In this document: positions 1 through 13,080 of the stretch, in pieces
Numbering within the stretch: position 1 is the first letter of the stretch
Layout: every line of letters begins with the position of its first letter
Source of the DNA: Clitoria ternatea
Taxonomy: Eukaryota; Streptophyta; Magnoliopsida; Fabales; Fabaceae
DNA: 64,000 nt
NCBI GenBank assembly: GCA_037962975.1
Contig: CM075673.1
Span: forward strand, 116,951,001 to 117,015,000
Reading direction: 5' to 3'
The notes under the pieces: model-generated
Databases searched by the model: none
What the model was told of the DNA's origin: nothing
What the model saw: only the letters and a program-made list of their open reading frames with translations
Made by a program: the position numbers and the translations under genes

Positions 1-304
1 AAAGATGCACAGTAACTAGGAATAAAAAATTCAAAAATGTATAGTACTGTTATATTAAAATAATAGAATGCATAGTAAATTTTTTTTCCTATAAATACCG
101 AAGGATTTCTTCTTTAGAATTCACAATTTCAGATTAAGTTTTCTTAATATAGTAGTGCTAGTGAGATAGTGGTGGAAGTGAGAGAGAGAAGTAAATTTTT
201 TTGGGAGAAGGTTCTGCTAAAATCCTAAGGTAAGAATACTTCTCTTTTATATTTTTTGGGTTATTTTCATATCGTTTTTAGAAATCTGTTATTCTACTAG
301 AAAT

Positions 305-575
305 AATATTATTTTAAGTTACTATTCTGCATAGTAAAATACTATTTCAATAGTAAATTACTATTTCAATAGTAAATTACTATTCAAATAGTAAATTACT
401 ATTTACTATTACTATTTACCTTTACTATTCATGTTTTTACTATTTACCGTTACTATTCACGATTTACTATTTACCGTTACTATTCACGATTTACTATTTA
501 CTGTTACTATTCACGATTTACTATTTACTATTACTATTTATGTTTTACTATTCACTATTCACTATTCAAAATTTA
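305..575. repeat. TACTATT-rich short tandem repeat
   Basis: A run of TACTATT(T/C) words. At about 430-530 it settles into a roughly 33-bp period built on GATTTACTATTTACCGTTAC. The 66-residue reading frame across it only reflects this periodicity (a repeated LLFTVTIHD) and is not called as a gene. Confidence 0.85.
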
Positions 576-859
576 CCATTTCTGTTTTAAGTAGTAATCT
601 TAATCCTCATCTTATGCCTATACTGAAATAAGATTGCTATTAATATTTCTAGAAATCGGAAGCGCAAAGCAAACTCTTTTTTGGTAACAACTCAAGGTAA
701 GGGGGAGTGAGATAAGAGTATAATATGAAAAGACATAAGAATAATGGGAGGAGTCCCCTACTCCTTTTAAATTTGATAATATCATTATTTTAAAATATTA
801 ACTTTTTAACTTAAAATTTTTAATAAATTTTAAATTAAATATCTGATTTAACTAACTCT

Positions 860-1015
860 AACCTACCTATGTAAGGACTTGGACTTTTATAACATATATA
901 AACTAGACTATACCTATGTAAGGACTTGGACTACTATGACCCATATGGACTGAACTATACCTATGCAAGGACTGGATTATATGGACTTGCATATACCTAT
1001 GCGAGGAATTGACCA
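860..1015. repeat. Imperfect tandem repeat, about 35-48 bp unit, 4 copies
   Basis: Four diverged copies start with ACCTATG(T/C)(A/G)AGGA(C/A)T and continue GGAC..TATATGGAC. They lie inside the LTR-like block downstream of its TATA box. Confidence 0.75.
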
Positions 1016-2603
1016 AAAGGACTCAAATTGACTATATTAATAATCATTAAATTTTGCATTATGATATGTATTAATGATATTTAATTGATTTGATTATGAT
1101 TGATTGATTGATTGACGATATTTAGTTATAATTGATAATGCTTGATTTTGATTGATGATTTTGTGATGTGGAGTTTGAGCATATAGCGAGCATGACGGAA
1201 AGCTAAAACTCAGTAAGAATTTTCTTACCTTACTCTTTAAATTTTTACTTTAAATCTTCTCTTCTTAGAAATTATTCATATTAACTTTATTTTTAATATT
1301 TAGAATAAAAAAAATTAGTATTTATTTTAGAAAGAAAACATTTTATGAAAATTAATAATAAATTGAAATAATTAAATCTTGAGATAAAGAAAATTTTTGT
1401 AATTTTAAGTATTTTTGGTTAATAACTTAAAGATTATTCTCTTTTAATAAAATAAAATTTTCAAAAGAAAATTATTATTTTTTTCCAACTTAATAAGTAA
1501 AGATATTTGGAAATAATTGAGATTTCTAAATTTGATTTTGTTAAGATTTAATTTGAGAAAGATTATGTAAAGTTTTATATGAGAAAGTTTTTAGATATTT
1601 AAGGCTTAGAAACTTAAATTTCAGTGAGATTCGAAAACTGTACCAAATTTATTTCTGTGGGACAGAAATTCAGAGAATTGAGAAAATGTACAGTTTATTG
1701 AAATGATATTGTAAACCTTTAAGGGATTTAATAATTGAGTTTCTAAAAGCCTTAACCAACTAAATACGTGAGTAGTTCATGCATCATGAATCATTAAAGT
1801 GAAATAAAATGATATTGTCTGGGGACGGATTATAGAAACCGAGGATACATTAGTGGAGGCTTAATTACGAGCCTTGGGATGAGAGGGTGTGAAAGGGTGC
1901 TTCAAGGGACCTGGGGTAGCTCCCTAGTGTCGGGTACTTTCACAATAAAAACTTTCTCAATCTGACTAGTCTCTAAGTGTTTCCATGCCAGTTGAGCTGT
2001 TCATATTATTATTATCCGGACTTATGGAACAGTGTAAACTCCTGGTTGGCCCAGTGCAAATTAAAATTTAAGGGCCCACATATATAGGTAAGTTATGATG
2101 AAGATATTGCATAACATTCATGCATTCATAATTGATTGTGTATGTGATTATGATTGATATTATTATGTATTGGTTTGTGAAAACCCTTGGTTGCTTATGT
2201 CTTAATAGAGAATATTATATTTTGTTTCTCACTCCTTTCTCCGTGTTTTTGTTTCATATATTCTAAATTGATGGTTCAGAGGGAAGAATCGAAGAATATC
2301 GGCAGTAACTATAGCACGTTCTAGAAAGGGAGCTCGGTATGAATACCGTGGTCCAATGAATAAATAATGTTAATAAGTAACTGCTTCTGGGACATGGAGT
2401 TTCCTCTTTTTCTTATAATGTTTAATATTTATTTTCATTGGATCAATGTACAAATACTTTATTAAGTTTTAATAATATTTATGAGGTATTTCAGAAATAA
2501 TGTATGTAATTTATTCCGATAGTTTCTTTCTAACAATCATATCTTTAAAAAAAAAATTACAAATTTTTTTAGAATTCATTAAGGTGTAACAGAGGGTGTT
2601 ACA

Positions 2604-5600
2604 AGATCCATCCTTCAAGTCCTAAATAAGTTGATCCAATTTAATTTTGAACACCCTACAAAGGATATTCGGTTGATCCTTGGCTTTAACATTCTTCATG
2701 GAAAGGAATCTTTTGATCTTATTCCATTCTGGGTTGCATGTCATTGTTATGAAAAAACTCGGATACCCAAAGTGTTTGCATATTGCAAAAACATCCTTGC
2801 AATTGTTTGACATATATCTAGGCCTACCAGTAAAAGAACTTGGTAGAATGATACGCTTCCCTGTTGCAGTTGCAGCAACTTGACCACGGTTAAATGATTC
2901 GTGAAGTCCATTATACTGTTCGACCTTTAATTTTGGTTGATTGAATCTAATGAACTTCAGCCTCTTTGACTTAACCATGGTGTATGCATCCACTAAGAAC
3001 TGTTGGAACAAACGTCTAGATCTTAATAATATTAGAGAATCACCTTCTCTATCTTGAACTCTGTATGTAAAGAATTCCCTCATTGTGATTTTTAAGCGCT
3101 TTGATATGGATCTTCGGGGTAAAGATTGATCACATGGGATATCAGGATGAAACCCGTCCTCCCCAAAAGGGAAGAGTAAAGGATATTGCAATCCAAGGTA
3201 CTGTGGATGGAGAGAATCTATACGTTGAAGACATCTGGATTTTGTTTCAAGTATTATGTCTCGATCAACAATTGCGTTATCAATGTCACCTACCACCAAA
3301 GTTGCAATCTCAGATGCTGATGGGAGGTTATAAGTCCTTCTGTCAGTGTTCCTTTTCCTTATCAACTTTAACCTAACATCATTATGACTTTCATTGTTGA
3401 AACGGTCTCTTGCATAATGGAAACTTTTTGCGAGGATATTATATTCATCAAACATGTTCTTAATGTTTGTGACTATATGAAAATCCAAATCATGTGAAGC
3501 TCTTCCAGACCTATAGAACATTGAAGTTAAAAAACATTAACATTAAAGAAAATAATACCATAAAAAAATATTTAAAACTCAAATATTTTTCAACATATAC
3601 ATGTACCTGACAGCATTAATTCGATTTTCAACTTCATGATTTGTGTCATAGATATATAACTACACAAACCTTGGCTTCTCTGAATCTACAAGCAGTAAAC
3701 TTCCCACTGAGTGAAAATTTTGTCCACCTAATACAAAAATTGGGGGAGCAGTGCCATCATTAATACCATAATCAATCTTTCCAGACATGGAGGTGAATGC
3801 AAATATGACATTAAAAGCTCTAATATTCTTTAGGAAATGAACACTTTGATCATCAGTATTTGAATATAGATCAATAAGAGTCTGTGGAGGTGATTTTAGT
3901 AATGGGAGGTGAACTTTTTCTTCCATACAACAAATAGAGAACAAAGGTGTCTTTAGCTTCCTTGATTTCGCCAATCTTTCATCCAACCACATAAAACCTT
4001 ATAATACTAACACTGCCATATAGGGTCACCTATATCCCAAGTTTCTAAAAAAACAAATTCATTATAGGTTTGATATAGAACACATGTCAAACGATTTTAA
4101 ATTTCAAAAGACAAATGAAAAGTGTAATAAATACATTAAGTATGATTCATTATTTACATATAAAAATGTGATTAAATTTAAGATAAAATGAAAATATGAT
4201 TACATTAACTTCTAATCAATCTTAGAATCAATGATACAAATCAACAAAATAAAATTTGTTTTTGTATAAATATGAAAACTATGAAAAAAAAGTTCATAAG
4301 ATGGTTCATGAATCAAAGCATGGGCAACAAAATTTTTTATGGAATGAAGTAATCAATAACTTAGCAGTAATTACCACAACAACATATTGAAGGAGATAAA
4401 CATCATTATATTTGTTTTTACCTTGTTCATCTGTTGTAAAGAGAGAAACATCGTCAATATCTTCATCCATAAAGCATTCAGTATTTGTAATACAAACTGC
4501 TGTTTATTTAAACATCTAAACAAAGAGTGTTTACAAAATATTCAAAATAAAGTTGGATTAAAGAATCATTAACAGTTAATTGTTCATTGATGATGAACTG
4601 ACCTTGATTGGGAACAACAAACCCATCCAATGCTCCAATATCTGATTGAATGTTTTCAGCAAGGTGGTATAACTGAGGAAGCTGAACTCCATTTAATGAT
4701 GTTATAAAAGTTGATGTATTTGACAAATTGATGTCATCTGATGAATGAAATAAATTTGATGAAATTGTTATTGATATTTGCATGATGTGGGATCATCTTA
4801 CAATGAATGATACAAATCAACATTCCTAAAATTTATTTCTACATAAATATGAAAACTATGAAAAATAACTTCATAACATGGTTCGTCAATCATTTCATTC
4901 AACGAAATTTTGAGAGGAATGAAGTAATCAATAACTTTGCAACAAATACCACAACAGTATATTGAAGGAGATAAACATCATTGTATTTGTTTTTACCTTG
5001 TTCATATGCTCTAAATAGAGGAACATCATCAACATCTTCATCCATAATGCACTCAGTATTTGTAGTACAAACTATTATTTATTTAAACATCAAAACAAAT
5101 AGTGTTTACAAAATATTCTAAATAAAGTTGGATTAAAGAATCATTTATAGTTAATTTTTCATTAATGATGAACTGACCTTGATTAGGGATAACAGACTCA
5201 TCCAATGCTCCAATGTCTTATTCAATGTTTTGAGCAAGGTGATATAACTCAGGAAGCTGAACTCCGTCTAATGATGGCATAAAATTTAATGTATTTGACA
5301 AATTGATGTCCTCTGATAAATGAAATATATTTGATTAAATCGTTATTGATATGTGCAAGGTGTGGGATTATCCAGTTGTAACACTTGTGAAAAGGCAAGA
5401 AAAATCAGTAAAGCAGTTGAACAAAAAACCTTTATTTTGATTAGATTCTGTAAATCCTCCATGTTCAAGGTTTCTGCAGTCTTTAGCAACTTTTGCTTCA
5501 AACAATGATGACAGGTTCTTCGAGGTATCACCATCAAGTATTCTCGACTGAACAATTTTATGTTTCCCTACTTTTAATGAACTGCATGCATAATGTACAT

Positions 5601-7165
5601 ACTTCATCAAAAAACCATACTTTAACATCATGATAATCTTCTAATGACATAAAAAATAATGGCAAGGTATGAGGAAGGTGCATTGAAAGACATGATAAAA
5701 AATATGAAGATAAACTTACCCTTTCTTTGGCAATACATTACATACTCCAGACATGTTATTTGAGTAATGTTCCAAATCTATTAAAGAAATTATTATCGAA
5801 GGAATATGAAGATAACATTACTTTTTATTAAATTGCACAATAATCATTTATAACATACCTTGGATATAGAAAATGTTGGGAGATTGATTTTGATTGCCAA
5901 TGTTAAGTCTCTTTTTCAAATTGGTTTCCTCTGATCATATTTTAAAAAAATTAATGTTGCGTATATATATTTGTTAAAGTAATTCTAAAACAAAACAAAG
6001 GAGAAAACATTATCATACCCTTTGTTATCTCTGATAAAGGGGTTCTATTCCTGGAAGGTTCATTCGGATTTGGGGTATTAGCAAATATTAATTCTCCATT
6101 TCCTACAATAAAAAGCATTGAGTCATAACACATTTATGATTTCATGACATTGAACTAATAGTATGAAATATACAATTTTATCTTCACCTTTCATTTGAAG
6201 ACCACCATTTGATAAAGAGTCATCATTGTTGGGACCTGATAATGTGTTACCTATTCATAAAAGCAAAGTCCCCGTTTATTAATAAGTTGATAACCACGAT
6301 AACATTATATAACATATCAAATCATGATACCATTTGTTATGTCAGAGAATCAGGTTTTATTCATCAAAGGATGGACCAAAATTGGGGTCATGGACAATGT
6401 TAATGCTGCATTTCCTAAAGTAAAGACAATTAAATAACGAAAATTTTTATATTCTATGAGATATAGACCTTTCCAATATTTGGATTGGAACATATTGGTC
6501 TATTTAAGTTTGAACAGTAGTAGTTGATAAATAAATTACATCAGTGCAAGTTGTTGGTGGTTCACACATGCTGGTTTAACCATATTCACAATTAAGAAGA
6601 TAGTATACATCATAACTTTATATAGAATAGGTTGTATGATATCATGAGAAATTGGAAAAGCATGTTAAGATTCCCTGGTGGTATGAGCATGCTGTCATGA
6701 AAAGGTGGTTCCTACTTCTAGTATGAAACGTTTCCAGTTTTGTTAAGCAAAATAAAATTAACCACTAACCTTTAATTTGAACAGAATGAATTGGTAAGGA
6801 AGCATCACCGTTGACATCACTTGATGAACTACCTATTCCTTCAAGTACATTGGTATAAAAGATAAAATTCTAAAAAGATTGAAACATAGAAGAGCATCTT
6901 ATAACATTGTATGCATATGACCATCCTGATATAACTTAGTTTATAATAATGTCTTTTAATGAAATCATAAGTATATACAAAATTATAAACCAAAAAGTTC
7001 ATAAATTTATACTGCAAGAAGAACATTAAAATGTATGATAATTACCTTGAGCATTTGAATGATTAGATTTAGTAGACCATTGTCTTTTTCTTTTCTATTG
7101 TAGTTGTTCTTTCCATTCAGACCTTGCCATTTTTTCTAAGGTGTTCATCCAGTCCATTGTGAAGA
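2604..7165 (-). pseudogene. Helitron Rep/helicase N-terminal region, multi-exon, disrupted
   Basis: Decayed N-terminal part of a plant Helitron replicase/helicase, the protein that drives rolling-circle transposition. The exon at 2604-3510 encodes the Helitron-like N domain, with HPQYLGLQYPLLFPFGEDGF, RRLFQQFLVDAYT, RIILPSSFTGRPRYM and the Rep-region TMTCNPEW. An upstream exon (3607-4044) holds TWDIGDPIWQC, MWLDERLAKSRK and LYIYDTNHEVENRINAV. The intron between them (3511-3606) has a GT donor and a TATAG acceptor that join in frame as AVRSGR. Breaks are a TAG after QC, a 1-bp shift before MWLDERL, and a TAG before LYIYD. Further candidate exons lie at about 5400-5590, 6010-6110 (with RTPLSEITKG) and 7050-7150 (MDWMNTLEKMARSEW). 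The C-terminal helicase is missing because an LTR was inserted at 2603/2604. Confidence 0.85.
4226..5395. repeat. Tandem duplication of a ~585-bp segment inside the Helitron pseudogene
   Basis: Two direct copies (about 4226-4810 and 4811-5395) match nearly throughout. For example, ATTGAAGGAGATAAACATCA occurs at 4386 and 4971, an offset of 585. Each copy holds an exon-like stretch (minus strand LPQLYHLAENIQSDIGALDG in copy 1). Copy 2 has lost the frame: a TAA replaces the codon after the ..ALDE.. equivalent. Confidence 0.85.
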
Positions 7166-8416
7166 CCCTTCAAGTTGTTCATGCACTAATGTTTACTACC
7201 TTGAAAAATTTGCTTCTATACACAAAATGATAGAAGACAGAATCGTCACTTTGCACTACGAGAAGTTTCACAGCTACCAGTTGGCCTTAGTTAATGTTGA
7301 AGTAAGGTATACCAAGAGTTTATTCAAGAGAGAGAACTGATTGCTGGTCTTATAAAAAAATCACTTAGTTAATTGAGACAGACATATGGCAAAGAGCTAC
7401 TCGTATTAATTACATTTAGTATGAAAGACTTTATATGTTAAGGGTGACTTTTTATGTTTTCTACCTTTATTGCACGCTTATAGTAATTAATCATAATACC
7501 AAAGGTTTGAAGATCTAACAAAATATTAACCGTTGTTAATGTGTTATCCAACCATTATGGGTGAATATTTAGAAAATGCTTGAATGAAAACTTATAATTT
7601 AGGAAGTCCATATAATAGAAAGAACAAACCCCATTTTTAGAAATTACCAGTTTAATCAGTTAATTAATATAGGGGTAATTTGCATTTATGTTTTTAAAAT
7701 TTTCCTGAAATTGACTTAAGTTTTTGGAAGAGGGTCTAACATGAGATTAATGTTTGTGTTTCTCAGAATGTGCAGCTTGGTTCTGACATAATTGTTAAAC
7801 ATGAAATGCATTATTAATCATCTTGGATATACGATAGTGAGAAATGCAAAGTTCTGTAGCTTGTCATAATCAATTTACCAAAAACTTGTTTTTACTTACT
7901 CCAAACAAAAGTAACTTGTCATTTATCTATTAATCTATCTACTTGTTTTACAGTTGCATCAAATTTGCATGTAATACGACTTTTACATAAAATTTCAATA
8001 ATTTCTCTACTTCAAACATAACTAACATGTAATATGATTTTTAGACAAAATTGTATAGTCAGTTTTTAAAACAACTAATGTATATCTTATTATCAATTAT
8101 GTGTAACATTAGATAGCGTGGCAGTTTTGTATGGTTACGGTATTATGCTTATGGTATTAAGTTTTCCTTTCGATGTTATTTTTGGTATTTGATTACCAAT
8201 ACTCCATATTCAAAAAGATGTCTATAAAATAAAGAATAGTATTAGACATTAAGAAAACATATAAGTATTATATATTGAAGGTAATGAGATCAATATAACT
8301 ATTAAAAAACTAAATAATAGAATAATTTCCTTTGAATTGAATCAAAGGAAATTCCAATTGTTCTTTCGCATTCTTCAATAAATTAATTTTCACCATATGC
8401 ATTCTTACAAAACTAC
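7166..8416. other. AT-rich stretch without a recognisable gene
   Basis: Between the first candidate Helitron exon and the B3 pseudogene I see no convincing reading frame, RNA gene or element terminus. Poly-A/T tracts and short direct repeats only. Confidence 0.6.
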
Positions 8417-9868
8417 TTAATGCCTATCGATATTGACAGAACAATAATTGTCTTTGTCTGAAAAAAATTGGAAGGAACATTTATCATACTCTTTCTGAGA
8501 ATGCATTTTGCAAAACATTTTCCAACCAGCTCTTAACTTGGCATGTCGTCGGCCTTTGACATGCTTAATGATACGATAGTGGACTTCTACACTAGACACA
8601 CCACAAAGAGTCCATGTACTTGACCCAGATGAAAGAAGATGGTCAGATGCATTCTTTGGGAAGTTCTGTTAAGGAAACCATGGAAAGAATGGAATAACAA
8701 ATCAACTAATCTATCCACCATATAACAAAATTGAAGGAATAAAAAAAGGGTATAAATATTCGAAAGGCAAAGGTATTTTCATAATGAACATTTAATCATG
8801 AGTTATTTGTCATTTGTTTTATGGGGAACACGACAACAACAATGTCACATATAATGCTTAAATAATTCATTTGAAAACAAGAGATACAAGAATTCCCAAG
8901 GAAATAATCTAAAGAATGGAATAACAAAACTATTAATGTATGCATCATATAAAAAAAATTCATGGGATAAAAAAAATAGGGGTATCAAAATTCCAAAAGG
9001 AACACTCTGGTTTATAAAGAACATTTGTTAATGATGTAGTTATTTGTTATTTGCTTTGTGGGGAACACGATAGCAGCAATGGTACATATAATGGCTAAAA
9101 AATTCATATCAAAATAGGAGATGCAAGAGTTGCCATATTTTTTTTTAATTTCACTATAAGAATAAACATGTGTTTGTAACGATAATGCTTGGAATGTTAC
9201 CAGATTTTTGAACCTGTATTTGATACACATTTTAGTATGAATGTCTGAGTTAGATATCAATGGTTTGGGGGTACAAAGTAGAGGGTTTTAAAATTATTTT
9301 AGATATTTAAAGGGATAAAGACCAAAAACATCACAAGAATTTGGGATCAACAGTGTCTATGCAGAAAGTTATTGAAAAGACAGATTATTTGAACAAATTT
9401 ACCAATTGGCTGGCTATGGCTTAGTAAGAAGTAAGTCTGACATCAAAGTCTACAGGATGAGTCTGTTGAACCAAATAACCTATCTCCTTTCCATCCTCAT
9501 CATAGATTCTGATTTTGAACTTCCCCTCTCCCATATAATCAATCACCACCCAACTATCAGATTACAAACTATAACAGTCTCTCATCTTCTGCAAACCTTC
9601 TTTGAGGAAACCTCTATTTTTGGTGAGATGGAACGTCAGTTTAACTACATGGTTGTTCGGATCCATTAACAACCATTCGAAGGGAAGTTCGGTTCCAAAC
9701 CTGTTTAGAAGACATTTATCATGTGCAAAAACCTGTAAGAGAAAAAAATGGAGGAGGTTCATTATTCATGGAAACAGGGAACAAATAAATGAATGACCAT
9801 TATACCTTGTTCGGGTCGTTCAGAAAGACGCTGCTATGGAGAGCATCAGGATTACTTGACCACGACAT
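8417..9868 (-). pseudogene. B3-domain (REM-like) transcription factor gene, two B3 domains, broken
   Basis: B3 domains are plant DNA-binding folds. Exon 1 (9806-9868) encodes MSWSSNPDALHSSVFLNDPNK. It joins across a GT-AG intron (9733-9805) to exon 2 (9421-9732), which has a B3 pattern: CLLNRFGTELPFEWLLMDPN, then LTKNRGFLKEGLQKMRD, then SWVVIDYMGEGKFKIRIYD. An in-frame TAA after RDCYSL interrupts domain 1, and the same frame continues after it to a TAA at 9421-9423. A second B3-like exon (8417-8668, acceptor CTTAACAG) reads NFPKNASDHLLSS, then RRHAKLRAGWKMFCKMHSQ and EYDKCSFQFF, matching the GW.xF / GD.C.F end of a B3 fold. The middle of the gene is unclear. Best read as a pseudogene; sequencing error at the TAA is the alternative. 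Confidence 0.75.
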
Positions 9869-10084
9869 TCTGAGGAGCTTCAGTTAGTGTTCACTTGGAA
9901 ATCTTTCAGATTCTGGGGAGTTTCTTGGTTTGAGAAGCAATGCACATTTAACAAAAGCGTTTGAAGAGAAACTGTTCAAGTCTATAAAGGAAAATATATT
10001 GGAGGGAGAATGAGAAGCTACTCGGTTGAATTGCATTGAAAGGTACAATGCATGGAAAAAATGGTTCATTTAATATGAAGGATC

Positions 10085-12600
10085 TATTTCATTATTTTAA
10101 AATTTTAAGAATGAAATAAGATGTTATTATTACTTTTAAATATTAATTTAAAAAATGTCTTTTAAATTTAGATTACATCAAATTTGGACATACTCTTTAT
10201 ACAAAACGGTATGATTGATGTAATTAAAATAATAATTAAACTAATAATTGTATAACAAATGTATTTTATATTATCAAATATTAAAGAACACATTATGAAA
10301 TCTTAAAATTATATAACTTAAACGTTGTCTTATTATCAAGTATATAACCAAAAGTATGTTTTTTGTCAACTGTGTACACATGAAAATTGAAAAAAATATA
10401 TTATGAAATATAAAAATTATATAACACAATGTTTGTCTTATTATACAGTTTATATGATATTTAAATTGCTTTAAATATTATTTTAGGAATTCAAGCGTTT
10501 ATATCATGTGTAAGTCAATTGATGTTGTCTTTTTTATATTTCTAAATTTATGTTAATATGGATCTGAATTGTAACATTAAATAAAAAAAATTTAAATCAT
10601 ATAAACCTAAAAACATTAAAAGTATATAAGCAAAAGTATGTTTCTTGTCAAATGTATAGACATGAAAATATTAAAAGACACATTGTGACATTTAAAAATT
10701 TGATAACACAAAGTTTGTCTTATTATAAAGTTTATGTGATATTTAAATTTCTTTAAACGTGATTTCAGGAATTCAGGTGTTTATATCATCTCTAAGTCAA
10801 TCCATATTGTTATGATTTGTGAAGTGTATACACATGATGAAATATTAAGAAACATATTATGAACTCTAAAACTTATATAACTTTGAGTTTGTGTTATGAT
10901 AAAGTTTATATCAAATTTAGATATTTTTAAATTATATAAACCCAAACAATTAAAAAGCATATAACCAAAAATATGTTTTTTGTCAGCTGTATAGACGTGA
11001 AAATGTTAAAAACATAACATTTAAAAAGTTTATAACCAAAAATATATTATGAAATATGAAAATTATATAACACAATTTTTCTCTTATTATACACTTTATA
11101 TGATATTTAAATTGCTTTAAATATGATTTTAGGAATTCAAGCGTTTATATCATGTGTAAGTCAATCGATGTTGTCTTTTTTATATTTCTAAATTTATGTT
11201 AATATTAATCTGCATTGTAACATTAAATAAAAAAATTTAAATCATATAAACCTATAAATTTAAAAAGTATATAAGCAAAAGTATGTTTCTTGTCAGATGT
11301 ATAGACATGAAAATATTAAAAGACACATTATGGCATATAAAAATTTAATAATACAAAGTTTGTCTTATTATAAAGTTTATGTGATATTTAAATTTCTTTA
11401 AACGTGATTTTAGGAATTCAGGCCTTTATATCATCTCTAAACCCTAAACCCTAAATCAAAAATATGTATTTTGTCAGCTGTATTGACATAAAAATGTTAA
11501 AAACATATTATGAAATATTAGAATTATATAAGATAATTTTTGTCTTATTATAAAGTTTATATGATATTCAAATTGCTTTAAATATGATTTTAGGAATTCA
11601 AGCTTTTATATCATGTCTAAGTTAATTGTTATTGTGTATTTTGTATATTTCTAAATTTATGTTAATATGAATCTGAATTGAAACATTAAATAAAAAAAAT
11701 TAAAATCATATAAACTTTAAAATTTAAAAAGTATATAAGCAAAAGTATGTTTCTTGTCAGGCGTATACACATGAAAATATTAAAAGACACATTATATGTT
11801 ATAAAAATATTATAACACAAAGTTTGGCTTATTATAAAGTTTATATGATATTCAAATTTCTTTAAACGTGATTTTAGGAATTCGGGCGTTTAGATGAAGT
11901 TCTGAGTCAATCCATATTGTTTTTTTATCAAGTGTATACACATGATGAAATATTAAGAAACACATTATGAAAATATAATCAAAAGTTTATCTTATTATAA
12001 GGTTTATATCAAATTTAGATATTTTTAAATCATATAAACCTAAACATTTAAAAAGTATATAACTAAAAATATGTTTTTTGTCAACTGTATAGACATGAAA
12101 ATATTAAAAACATATCATGAAATATAAAAATTATATAAGACATTTTTTGTCTTATTATAAAGTTTATATGATATTTAAATTGCTTTAAATATGATTTTAG
12201 GAATTCAAGTGTTTATACCATTGTTTTTTATAATGTGCAGTATTTACACCATTGTTGTTTTTTTATATTTTTAAATTTATGTTAATATGAATTTGAATTG
12301 AAACGTTGAATAAAAAAATTTAGAATCATATAAACCTTAGAATTTAAAATGTATATAAGCAGAAGTATGTATGTTGTCAGGTGTATACACATGAAAATAT
12401 TAAATGACACATTATGAACTATAAAAATTTGATAACGCAAATTTCGTCTTATTATAAGGTTTATATGATATTTAAATTTCTTTAAATATGATTTTAGGAT
12501 TCCAACCATTTAGATGTAGTTTTGAGTCAATCCATATTATTTATTTCTATATTTATAAATTTATGTTAACATGAATATGTATTTAAACATTAAATAACAC
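10085..12600. repeat. Diverged tandem array with two alternating unit types
   Basis: The word TTTTAGGAATTC(A/G) recurs at about 10485, 10767, 11131, 11412, 11592, 11876, 12199 and 12496. Flanks alternate: type A has TTGCTTTAAATATGATTTTA before it and AAGCGTTTATATCATGTGTA after it; type B has TTTCTTTAAACGTGATTT before it and CAGGCG/GGGCG after it. Units are mostly 280-365 bp, one being about 180 bp, so an AB dimer is roughly 460-650 bp. The array is about 80% AT. No coding capacity is seen. Confidence 0.8.
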
Positions 12601-13080
12601 AATCCATATTTTAGATGAAGTGCATGGACTGTGTTCCTAAACACCTATGTCAATACTAAAAAATAAGGAATCACTTGAATGAATGAAATACATGCATATT
12701 AAAATATATTCTCAACCCGTAAAGTATAATAGTCTTTGAAAGTGGTTTTAGATTTTATAAATAGTTTTTGAAATAATAATTTGATAATACAAAAACATAT
12801 AGATGATATAATGTTAAAGTTCACAGTCTGATATTATAAAATATGCCATACTTCTGAATAGATGATAATAGAAAGTCGCACATATTTTTTAACATTAACT
12901 TAATAACTAAAAAGATATAACCCGACATCTTAACTTCAACTAAAATAATAAGAATTCTGAATGTAACAACGGGTTCAACCAAAAGACAATATTGTTAAAT
13001 AGTACTTACTGACAAACCATGATATCCAATAAAAACATTCAAACCATTACAATCATAACAAAAGACAATAGGCTGTTGTA
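12600..13080. other. AT-rich spacer, nothing recognised
   Basis: Between the tandem array and the RPA-like pseudogene. No reading frame, terminus or RNA gene was found. Confidence 0.55.

Larger units (their letters stand above)
1..2603 (+). mobile_element. LTR (solo or 3' LTR) of a Ty3/gypsy-like element, left part outside window
   Basis: The block ends in GGGTGTTACA at 2603, directly against Helitron coding sequence. Read on the other strand it opens TGTAACACCC, a common LTR end in plant gypsy elements. A TATA box (CTATAAATA, about 89-97) is followed by a 5'-leader-like stretch and a donor-like AAGGTAAG near 229, as expected for an LTR promoter and leader. No gag or pol reading frame is visible, and no primer-binding site follows 2603. 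It is therefore a solo LTR or the 3' LTR of an element lying to the left. The left boundary and TSD cannot be seen. The family call is by end sequence and layout only. Confidence 0.5.
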
